Virus record (IMG/VR): IMGVR_UViG_3300047316_000207
Span: 1-28,111 of that record
Reading direction: 5' to 3' (one strand)
DNA from: a virus
Length of the DNA stretch: 28,111 bases
Below the pieces are notes generated by a model. That model worked only from the letters and a program-made list of their open reading frames with translations, made no database searches and had not been told where the DNA came from. Position 1 is the first letter of the stretch. Every line of letters starts with the position of its first letter. This document shows positions 1 to 4,580 of the stretch, piece after piece. The translations under genes were made by a program, and so were the position numbers.

Positions 1-28
1 CGGCTTGGACGACGTGTTCTTTACTCAT
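1..28 (-). CDS. Partial small ORF at the window edge, N-terminus only
   Basis: Only the first nine codons (MSKEHVVQA) are inside the window. The ATG overlaps the stop codon of the upstream minus-strand gene in an ATGA arrangement, the junction used throughout this sequence. A GGAGG lies almost against the ATG, so ribosomes may reach this start mainly by coupling. Function cannot be judged. Confidence 0.45.
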
Positions 29-276
29 ACCTCCGACCAATTCACGCGCACGTCCAGGCCGGCATCATGGCACCAGAGGAAATCGTGATCAGGATCCCCG
101 ATCAATGGGTCATCGTGGTGCATGCCATTCCAGACGGTATACCCCGGCGCCACGCCTTGCCGCGGGGAGACACCTAATCGCAGTTCAAGCGCGCCCGAGG
201 GAAATCGCCGCACTGTCAGGACGCCGGGCTGATCGGTCGGGTTGAATATCTGGATGGAGTCGATCTGTGTGCTCAT
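25..276 (-). CDS. Hypothetical protein, 83 aa
   Basis: A complete small ORF that runs leftwards, away from the lysis-like block. The protein is neutral to acidic with no membrane segment; it begins MSTQIDSIQIF and ends with a Trp/His-rich stretch (DHDFLWCHDAG, VNWSEV). A candidate partner gene starts inside its stop codon, so it probably opens a leftward operon that leaves the window. No Shine-Dalgarno sequence precedes the ATG. An exact TTGACA (reverse complement of 300-305) lies upstream, but no convincing -10 sits at a proper distance. I do not recognise the family. It is kept because its composition is ordinary and it fills the space between the edge and the divergent gap. Confidence 0.6.
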   Translation of the reverse strand: MSTQIDSIQIFNPTDQPGVLTVRRFPSGALELRLGVSPRQGVAPGYTVWNGMHHDDPLIGDPDHDFLWCHDAGLDVRVNWSEV

Positions 277-387
277 GATGCGAACCAGTATGTTCCCCCT
301 GTCAATGCCCCCACCGGGAGTGGCTAAGTTCTTACCCGACCACTACATATCGCGGTGTTCGTGCTACCCTTGCGCGCATCGTCTGAC
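277..387. other. Divergent intergenic region
   Basis: About 110 bases separate the leftward gene at 25-276 from the rightward block. Promoters for both directions are expected here. I see a minus-strand TTGACA (300-305) and a weak plus-strand TACATA (344-349), but neither has a good partner hexamer. A single half-site GTGCTA (361-366), like those in the 2835-3094 operators, is present without a matching second half. No RNA gene or strong hairpin is visible. Confidence 0.4.
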
Positions 388-699
388 ATGCCCCCAGAGC
401 TCGACCCCAACGCCGTCGGAGACGCGATCGCCGCGCGTTTGCCGGTATGGGCCAAAGCCCTCGTGCAAATTGGGGGCATGGCCGCGATTGCCTGCTATCT
501 CACCTATATCGGCGCGCAAACCCTGCCGGCCATTCGTTCCGAAGTCATCATCACGAACGAACGACTCCTCCAATCTGAACGTGTTCATGCGGAAATGGCC
601 GCGTCGATCGAACGCCTCTATGTCGTCACCCTCCAAATGTGTGCCAATGCGGCCCACGGGCAATCGGAGAGGGATTCATGCTTCCGGAAAAAAGATTGA
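388..699 (+). CDS. Small single-pass membrane protein, lysis-like block
   Basis: 103 aa from the ATG at 388. A GTG 33 bases upstream would add MFVLPLRASSD and is less likely; neither start has a clear Shine-Dalgarno. One hydrophobic segment lies at about residues 23-46 (WAKALVQIGGMAAIACYLTYIGA). It is followed by a charged, probably helical region (IITNERLLQSERVHAEMAASIERL) and two cysteines near the C-terminus. The next gene starts inside it and codes for another membrane/coiled-coil protein. One transmembrane helix plus a helical periplasmic arm would suit a holin accessory or inner-membrane spanin, but nothing diagnostic is present. Confidence 0.65.
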   Translation: MPPELDPNAVGDAIAARLPVWAKALVQIGGMAAIACYLTYIGAQTLPAIRSEVIITNERLLQSERVHAEMAASIERLYVVTLQMCANAAHGQSERDSCFRKKD

Positions 700-1079
700 G
701 TGATGTGCGGTTAGCGATTGCCAGTACCGTCATCGTGATTCTCACCATCGGAATCACGTATCAGGGCACGCGCCTGCATGCGACCTATAAGAATTCCACG
801 GAGCTGGCGGCCCTGAAAACCGAGCTGCAAATACGTGCGGCGGCGCAGGAGGCGCGAGACAAAGCCGAGGAAGTCGTGCTGGAGCAATTGGCGCGCACCG
901 TATGGGCCGGGGATGGGCTTGCGAAGGAAGCGAAGGCGACGACAGAGGCGCGGCGCCAGTCCATCATCGAAGTCTGGCAGGCCAACAACAACAAGATTAT
1001 TCAGACGCGCCTGACCGAGATCGAGTATCGTCTGCTCAAGCTGACCGCCGACGTCGAGCGCTTACAGAAGGAGAAATAA
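678..1079 (+). CDS. Membrane-anchored coiled-coil protein (inner-membrane spanin-like)
   Basis: 133 aa. The ATG at 678 is chosen because GGAGAGGG lies just upstream; the gene then overlaps its predecessor by 22 bases. An N-terminal transmembrane segment (about residues 10-28, VRLAIASTVIVILTIGITY) is followed by about 100 residues of Ala/Glu/Lys/Arg/Gln-rich sequence expected to form a long coiled coil, ending in TADVERLQKEK. This is the general plan of Rz-type inner-membrane spanins, and the gene sits directly upstream of an enzyme-like protein and two small membrane proteins. The spanin reading is inference from architecture and place. A structural or cell-envelope role is also possible. Confidence 0.6.
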   Translation: MLPEKRLSDVRLAIASTVIVILTIGITYQGTRLHATYKNSTELAALKTELQIRAAAQEARDKAEEVVLEQLARTVWAGDGLAKEAKATTEARRQSIIEVWQANNNKIIQTRLTEIEYRLLKLTADVERLQKEK

Positions 1080-1084
1080 CACTG

Positions 1085-2302
1085 ATGATTCCTTACGACG
1101 AAAGCAAGAGCGTCGAGTTCGGCAACGGCATCAACGACGCCAATACCGAATATTTCGTCATCCACGGCACGCATATCAACGACGGCGGCATGACGTCAGT
1201 CATGAGCCAACGATGCGCCTGGGATTATTACGTGGGAGGCGTCGACTGGCAGACGGCGAAGATTAAGCATCTGAATGAATATCGGGATCAATACGGCTTG
1301 CCGCATATTGGCCCACCCCCGGCGGTGCTCCCTTTCCCGCCGCCCACGCGAGCTGAAGCGCTCGCCATTCGCGTGGGCTTTCAGGGCGAGACGGTGACCA
1401 CCAGCGAATACGGAACGTTCCCGGCCTTCGGACCCGAGACAACGACGCTCAACGACGACGACTTGCATGCCTACTGTTCGCAGCTCGCTTCACGAGGCTG
1501 GACGCACGGCGAGATTGCCATCAGCTGGGCCTACAGCGAGCCGGGATTTCTGATGCCCGTGCCCGGGCGTGATCTCACCAATGATTTGCCCGAGCTGGCG
1601 CGGCGCATCGTGATCATGTTGCAGCACTTCAAAGCGGTCTGCGTGTTTCTCGCGGGCGATGGCATGAGCGCCAAGCCGAACGCCGATGGCACGTATCCGT
1701 ATAACGATCCAACGGGGCATACCTATGGCTATGAGTGGTTGGGTCAAGCATTCCCGCACATCGGTGCCTACCTTCAATCGGGCAATTCCTACGGCGATCT
1801 CACTAAATACTGCGTCTTTGTCCCTGGATATGACGGGGTCTTCTACGGCTGGGGCGTTGTGGGTGAAGTCCCAGACCAGCAACCAGATCGTGTGGTTCAT
1901 TTCGGACAACTCTTCCGACAAGTCCTACCAGACGGGTATCTGGGTATCGAACACTCGACGGGGAAGATTCCAGTCGGTGAAGGTGGTTCAGACTGGAACG
2001 TCAACGGTCGGATGATGGTCTATGACGCCGTGCTGTCAGAGTTCAATTGGCCGACGACCGGCGATCAGGTCTGGCAAGTCGTCGGACGTCTGACGCACCC
2101 CTACAATCGCCCTCCCGATCAGCCAGCCGGCGATGATCCGAATCCGCCGTTTTATCTCGCGCATGACAATCCTCGAGGGCCGGTCTATTACTGCGCGTAT
2201 GAATACGCGACGTATCAGTGGACGCGCGGGCAAATCACGGCGGAACAGGTGCAGAACTCGCGCGACTATTTCAGTGTGATGGGATGCGCGCACGTATGTT
2301 GA
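1085..2302 (+). CDS. 405-aa enzyme-like protein, possible TIM-barrel hydrolase of the lysis block
   Basis: The ATG at 1085 follows AAGGAG (1068-1073). The protein has no signal peptide. Residues 1-75 hold a Trp/Tyr-rich section (VIHGTHINDGG, CAWDYYVGGVDW), then comes a Pro-rich linker (76-90) and a roughly 310-residue alternating alpha/beta region. Visible strand-end motifs are RVGFQG (96-101), EIAISWAYSEPGF (143-155), KAVCVFLAGDG (183-193), YCVFVPGYDG (242-251) and YLGIEHSTG (285-293). Glu152 and Glu289 sit where acid residues fall in many TIM-barrel glycosidases. It resembles hypothetical proteins that I associate with uncultured phages. Its place between spanin-like and holin-like genes suggests an endolysin or other wall or glycan enzyme, but no named lysozyme, amidase or peptidase motif is present. 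Confidence 0.6.
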   Translation: MIPYDESKSVEFGNGINDANTEYFVIHGTHINDGGMTSVMSQRCAWDYYVGGVDWQTAKIKHLNEYRDQYGLPHIGPPPAVLPFPPPTRAEALAIRVGFQGETVTTSEYGTFPAFGPETTTLNDDDLHAYCSQLASRGWTHGEIAISWAYSEPGFLMPVPGRDLTNDLPELARRIVIMLQHFKAVCVFLAGDGMSAKPNADGTYPYNDPTGHTYGYEWLGQAFPHIGAYLQSGNSYGDLTKYCVFVPGYDGVFYGWGVVGEVPDQQPDRVVHFGQLFRQVLPDGYLGIEHSTGKIPVGEGGSDWNVNGRMMVYDAVLSEFNWPTTGDQVWQVVGRLTHPYNRPPDQPAGDDPNPPFYLAHDNPRGPVYYCAYEYATYQWTRGQITAEQVQNSRDYFSVMGCAHVC

Positions 2303-2334
2303 AAGAATTGGAACTGTTACGGGAGATGAAGCAT

Positions 2335-2580
2335 ATGACAACTGCTGACGCGCTCGCCCTCGCGAAAGCCCACCCCGATACCGCGGCGTCCGTGCTCGGC
2401 ACGATTGGGGATGCCGTGAAAGCGAATCCCACACTGATCCCCGACATCATTACGGCCGTGGAGACGAAGAACTGGCTGGGCTTTGTGTTCTCGCATCTCG
2501 GTCTGATTTTGCAACTGGCTGGCTTGGTGGGCGCGAATCCTGCTGTGGTGACCTCGATTCAAGGCTTGGCCCCGAAATGA
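2335..2580 (+). CDS. Small hydrophobic protein between the putative lysis enzyme and the holin-like gene
   Basis: 81 aa from the ATG at 2335, which has GGGAG nine bases upstream. An ATG at 2296 inside the stop region of the preceding gene would give 94 aa and is the main alternative. The N-terminal half is an Ala-rich amphipathic sequence (DALALAKAHPDTAASVLGTI). A hydrophobic stretch follows (NWLGFVFSHLGLILQLAGLVGAN), long enough for one membrane helix. The stop codon overlaps the start of the next gene by four bases. The location suggests a membrane role beside the holin-like protein. Family not recognised. Confidence 0.6.
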   Translation: MTTADALALAKAHPDTAASVLGTIGDAVKANPTLIPDIITAVETKNWLGFVFSHLGLILQLAGLVGANPAVVTSIQGLAPK

Positions 2581-2837
2581 TGCAATCCTTTTCGGCGTTC
2601 ATCCGCACGGAGCCCGTGCGCGCGATGGCGATTCTGAATGCGATCATCGTGGTCGCCGTCGCGTTCGGCGCGAAGCTGACGCTGCCGCAAATCTCAGCGA
2701 TTGGCGCATTGGCCGCAGCGATCTTCGGCGTCGGGAGTCAAATCACGCGCGGGCAGGTGCAGCCGATTGCGAAGATGCCACCCGCGCAGGCTGTGCAAGT
2801 GCTGGAACAGGCGAAGACCGAAGAAACTAAGCCATAG
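2577..2837 (+). CDS. Holin-like small membrane protein
   Basis: 86 aa, starting in an ATGA overlap. Two hydrophobic segments are visible, about residues 15-33 (RAMAILNAIIVVAVAFGAK) and 37-56 (PQISAIGALAAAIFGVGSQI), joined by a short turn (LTLPQ). A charged tail rich in Lys, Glu and Gln follows. The pattern of NAxxxxxVAFG, then LTxxQxxAI, then a second hydrophobic helix is common among small phage membrane proteins annotated as holins. Two adjacent membrane-protein genes and the enzyme-like neighbour fit a lysis role. It is the last gene before the regulatory node. Holin function is inferred from topology and context. Confidence 0.65.
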   Translation: MMQSFSAFIRTEPVRAMAILNAIIVVAVAFGAKLTLPQISAIGALAAAIFGVGSQITRGQVQPIAKMPPAQAVQVLEQAKTEETKP

Positions 2838-2866
2838 CACTTGCTATAAGCATATCGCACGTGCTA
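2835..2866. promoter_or_regulatory. Operator pair O1/O2 overlapping the candidate RHH-gene promoter
   Basis: O1 is TAGCACTTGCTA (2835-2846) and O2 is TCGCACGTGCTA (2855-2866). Each differs by one base from the palindrome TAGCACGTGCTA, and their starts are exactly 20 bp apart, about two helical turns. A candidate -35 TTGCTA (2841-2846) lies inside O1, and a -10 TAGATT (2865-2870) begins at the end of O2 with an 18-bp spacer. Occupied sites would block RNA polymerase. The first codon of the RHH gene is only 7 bases after the -10. The sites are read directly; the binding protein is inferred to be the adjacent RHH protein. Confidence 0.7.
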
Positions 2867-2877
2867 GATTGTGCGGT

Positions 2878-3069
2878 ATGTCCAAACGCCCCCACCATCC
2901 CCGCACTGAAAGCCATGTCCTATATCTGCGCGATTTTCCTAGGAAATTAACGCAACACCTCAAAATCGAAGCCGCGCTCCGCAGTTGCACGATTTCTCAG
3001 GCCCTTGCTGAAATTTTACAAGAGTATATAAAACTCGCGAACATTAGCCGTGCTGGCGATATTAGATAG
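2878..3069 (+). CDS. Ribbon-helix-helix (Arc/CopG-type) DNA-binding protein, putative autorepressor
   Basis: 63 aa. A short basic N-terminus (KRPHHPR) leads into a predicted beta-strand (HVLYLRDFP, residues 13-21), helix A (about 22-35, RKLTQHLKIEAALR), a turn (SCTIS) and helix B (about 39-52, SQALAEILQEYIKL). This is the layout and length of RHH repressors, which dimerise through the strand and insert it into the major groove. The gene lies between two pairs of palindromic sites (2835-2866 and 3063-3094), as expected for an autoregulator that also controls the downstream operon. There is no Shine-Dalgarno, and the candidate -10 lies 7 bases before the ATG, so the mRNA may be leaderless. The antitoxin of a toxin pair is an alternative, but no toxin-like neighbour is seen. 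Confidence 0.75.
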   Translation: MSKRPHHPRTESHVLYLRDFPRKLTQHLKIEAALRSCTISQALAEILQEYIKLANISRAGDIR

Positions 3070-3094
3070 TGCTTGACAACGCTAGCAAGTGCTA
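3063..3094. promoter_or_regulatory. Operator pair O3/O4 at the candidate recombination-operon promoter
   Basis: O4 is TAGCAAGTGCTA (3083-3094), the exact reverse complement of O1. O3 is the weaker TAGATAGTGCTT (3063-3074, 8 of 12 to TAGCACGTGCTA) and starts exactly 20 bp before O4, repeating the O1/O2 geometry. O3 overlaps the stop codon of the RHH gene. The candidate -35 TTGACA (3073-3078) overlaps the end of O3, and O4 falls in the spacer, a position where a bound repressor would exclude polymerase. Confidence 0.65.
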
Positions 3095-3101
3095 GTAAGC
3101 T
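3073..3101 (+). promoter_or_regulatory. Candidate sigma70-type promoter of the 3108-7805 operon
   Basis: A perfect TTGACA (3073-3078) is followed after 17 bp by TAAGCT (3096-3101), a weak -10 with three of six consensus bases. Transcription would begin at about the A of the ATG at 3108, which has no Shine-Dalgarno, so a leaderless message is predicted. The -35 match and operator overlap support the call; the poor -10 weakens it. Confidence 0.45.
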
Positions 3102-3107
3102 CCTCTC

Positions 3108-3356
3108 ATGGACAACATTTCAAAGCACCTGTTTGCCACCCTCACGGCGCTGTCGCGGGCCGAAGCCGCGATGGTCGCCCCCAGCCGCCCGCGTTATGCG
3201 GTGCGCCTCACGTCTGGCATCTACGCCAGCCCCAATCGGCACTGGACGCAGGACACGGCGCACGCGCAGGCCTTCGATCTCATCACGTCCGCGAATATCT
3301 ACGCCGTCAACGAGCTGGGCCTGGAACTGGACGATTTCACCGTGGAGGTGTTATGA
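3108..3356 (+). CDS. Hypothetical protein, first gene of the recombination operon
   Basis: 82 aa. The ATG lies 13 bases after operator O4 and has no Shine-Dalgarno. The sequence looks like a small soluble alpha/beta protein: a helical N-terminus (SKHLFATLTALSRAEAAMV), then RYAVRLTSGIYAS, HWTQDTAHAQAFDLITS and ELGLELDDFTVEVL. No family is recognised and no catalytic motif is visible. Its stop overlaps the next start by four bases, and that style of overlap continues through the next 13 genes, so it is probably the promoter-proximal member of one long transcript. Confidence 0.6.
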   Translation: MDNISKHLFATLTALSRAEAAMVAPSRPRYAVRLTSGIYASPNRHWTQDTAHAQAFDLITSANIYAVNELGLELDDFTVEVL

Positions 3357-3538
3357 GCCGCTGGAGTCAGGAACCGGACGCTGACGATGACAACGCGCTG
3401 AGCCCTGAACGCGAAGAGCCCAACTGCGAAACGTGCGGCGAACCGGCGAACGAGGCCATCTGGGCTGGCAACGGGCAGTATGCCTTCTGCTCCGACAAGT
3501 GCCGCGATGACTACTTCAAAGCCTTGGAGGAGCTGTGA
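3353..3538 (+). CDS. Small zinc-ribbon protein, 61 aa
   Basis: It begins in an ATGA overlap. After a very acidic N-terminus (DADDDN, PEREEP) there is a four-cysteine arrangement, C25-x2-C28 (NCETCGEPA) and C46-x3-C50 (FCSDKCRDDY), typical of one structural zinc site as in small YHS/TRASH-like or MYND-like ribbons. The C-terminus is a short helix (YFKALEEL). The partner is unknown; small zinc ribbons often mediate protein or nucleic-acid contacts. The stop codon overlaps the GTG start of a 34-residue membrane peptide. Confidence 0.6.
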   Translation: MSRWSQEPDADDDNALSPEREEPNCETCGEPANEAIWAGNGQYAFCSDKCRDDYFKALEEL

Positions 3539-3639
3539 TCCGCATCGGCCACCGGATGCCGTGGCTGGATATCGTCATCATCGTGGCGATGGGCCTGATG
3601 TTGGGCACGGCGATTGGCCTGTGGCTGGTGGCGCCCTAA
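3535..3639 (+). CDS. 34-aa membrane peptide
   Basis: GTG start in a GTGA overlap with the preceding stop, with GGAGGAG upstream (3527-3533). Translation gives a short basic N-terminus (MIRIGHRMPW) followed by one hydrophobic helix (LDIVIIVAMGLMLGTAIGLWLVAP) that ends at the stop. The reading frame fills the gap between two overlapping genes exactly, and its stop overlaps the following ATG as TAATG. Very short genes are hard to prove, but the ribosome site and both junctions support it. Function unknown. Confidence 0.5.
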   Translation: MIRIGHRMPWLDIVIIVAMGLMLGTAIGLWLVAP

Positions 3640-3791
3640 TGCAACTTACCTTCCTCATCTTGGCAGCAATGGCTATTGCGGTCGCTCTCTGGCGCTGGTG
3701 GCCGAGTAAGTCGATCTGGCCCGCTGACATGACACAAGCTTGGCATCAGGAACGGGAACGCGCGACGTATAAAGACGGCTGGAGATTATGA
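3639..3791 (+). CDS. 50-aa single-pass membrane protein
   Basis: The ATG overlaps the preceding TAA as TAATG. One N-terminal membrane helix (residues 2-17, QLTFLILAAMAIAVAL) is followed by an aromatic, positively charged interface (WRWWPSK) and a short polar tail (ADMTQAWHQERERATYKDGWRL). The stop overlaps the next start by four bases. Together with the 34-residue peptide just upstream it forms a pair of tiny membrane proteins embedded in a replication-type operon. No family is recognised. Confidence 0.55.
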   Translation: MQLTFLILAAMAIAVALWRWWPSKSIWPADMTQAWHQERERATYKDGWRL

Positions 3792-3967
3792 CGGCAGAAG
3801 ACGAGATCGAAATGCATGAGTGGGCAGTGAAGCTGGCACAGTTCACCGAAGGGACTGGCTGGGAAGCCATGCGTTATCTCGCGATTGCTCGACTGCTGCT
3901 AAAGCTCACGGAATTCTGCGCGATCTGTGACTGCACGGCCAAACGTAACCAACAGGGGAAATCATGA
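3788..3967 (+). CDS. Small helical protein with a C-x2-C-x-C motif, 59 aa
   Basis: It starts ATGACGGCAG in an ATGA overlap, with GGAG seven bases before the ATG (3781-3784). The protein begins MTAEDEIEMHEWAVKLAQF and continues as a mostly helical sequence through a Leu-rich stretch (IARLLLKLTEF) to a cysteine cluster C44-x2-C47-x-C49 (FCAICDC) and a basic end. The stop overlaps the next ATG by four bases. It is supported by perfect packing between neighbours and by ordinary amino-acid composition. Function unknown; metal binding is possible. Confidence 0.5.
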   Translation: MTAEDEIEMHEWAVKLAQFTEGTGWEAMRYLAIARLLLKLTEFCAICDCTAKRNQQGKS

Positions 3968-4440
3968 AACCAATCATCCTAATCGTTGCGCTGTCAACCG
4001 TATCAGCCTGCACAGGCGTCTCAGCCATGCCGACCGCGCCCAGCATCGCCGCCACCAGCGCCCCCGCCGTGCTCGTGACGCCTGCTGTGGTGCCCCCAGC
4101 GCCGGTCCCTGTGGCCCCCGTGGTAACGCCAGCGCCCGACCCGCCCCCTGTGCCTGCCGCGCCGGCTCCGGTCGCGCCTGCGCCCATCCAGGCCCCGCCC
4201 GCGCCCGTTGTGGCCCCTGCGCCGCCGTTGGTGAACCAAGCGCCGCCCCCGCCGCCTGATGGCCCTTGCGGAAAGATGGCCTGCACGCCGCCACCCCAGC
4301 CGCCGACGTGCCCGCCAGGCACGCATGCCGAACTGAAAGGCGATGGACCATATTGCGCGGTGGATACGCCACCGCAGGGCTGCCCGCCGGGCACGCATCC
4401 CGTGCTCGGCGAGACCGTGACGTGCGAGGTGAACCGATGA
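3964..4440 (+). CDS. Proline-rich lipoprotein with tandem CPPGTH motifs
   Basis: 158 aa, preceded by AGGGGAA. The N-terminus is a lipoprotein signal: hydrophobic core (IILIVALST), then lipobox V13-S-A-C16, predicting cleavage before Cys16 and lipidation. Residues of about 25-105 are almost only Ala, Pro and Val, an extended spacer long enough to cross part of the envelope. The C-terminus has two related 24-residue units, each starting CPPGTH (C116 and C140) and ending in another cysteine (C131 and C154), likely two disulfide-stabilised knobs. Proline-rich lipoproteins include Rz1-type outer-membrane spanins, and a spanin-like gene lies at 678. The two genes are far apart, however, and this protein is longer than usual. 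A superinfection-exclusion or surface-binding role is equally possible. Confidence 0.6.
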   Translation: MKPIILIVALSTVSACTGVSAMPTAPSIAATSAPAVLVTPAVVPPAPVPVAPVVTPAPDPPPVPAAPAPVAPAPIQAPPAPVVAPAPPLVNQAPPPPPDGPCGKMACTPPPQPPTCPPGTHAELKGDGPYCAVDTPPQGCPPGTHPVLGETVTCEVNR

Positions 4441-4580
4441 GCAGACCACGCAAGCCCTTAGAAGTCGTCCGTTGCGCATGTGTCTGGTGCGGCGCTATGA
4501 CGTGGTTAGGCGTGGCATTGATCGGAACCGTTGAACCAGAATGCTTTGACTGCTGGAGGAAGCATAATGCCCAGCGATAA
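4437..4580 (+). CDS. 47-aa cysteine-rich zinc-finger-like protein
   Basis: It starts in an ATGA overlap and ends 14 bases inside the next gene. A basic N-terminus (MSRPRKPLEVVR) is followed by C13-x-C15-x2-C18, a hydrophobic middle (MTWLGVALIGTV) and C36-x2-C39 (ECFDCWRKHN). The five cysteines suggest one zinc site of the CxxC...CxxC type with a helical tail. Such small fingers are frequent in phage early operons, with roles rarely known. It lies directly upstream of the nuclease-annealase gene, and the Shine-Dalgarno for that gene (GGAGGAAG) is inside its 3' end, so the two are translationally linked. Confidence 0.55.
   Translation: MSRPRKPLEVVRCACVWCGAMTWLGVALIGTVEPECFDCWRKHNAQR

Noticed and set aside
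300-305. Minus-strand TTGACA as a promoter for the gene at 25-276
   Set aside because: At a normal spacing the -10 position reads CGCATC, which is not promoter-like; the better CATACT is only 7 bp away.
361-366. GTGCTA half-site as a fifth operator upstream of the lysis-like block
   Set aside because: The other half-site is unrelated (GTGTTC), and nothing similar lies 20 bp away, unlike the four accepted sites.
1085-2302. GH25 lysozyme or amidase label for the 405-aa protein
   Set aside because: None of the diagnostic motifs is visible. Only a barrel-like pattern and lysis context support an enzyme role.
2878-3356. Toxin-antitoxin pair formed by the RHH protein and the 82-aa protein
   Set aside because: The second protein shows no RelE, PIN or other toxin motif, and it is separated from the RHH gene by its own promoter-operator region instead of being coupled.
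3906-4453. Long minus-strand open frames opposite the Pro/Ala-rich lipoprotein gene
   Set aside because: They arise from GC-rich Pro/Ala codons read backwards and give Gly- or Arg-rich nonsense. The plus-strand gene has a signal peptide, a ribosome site and matching overlaps.
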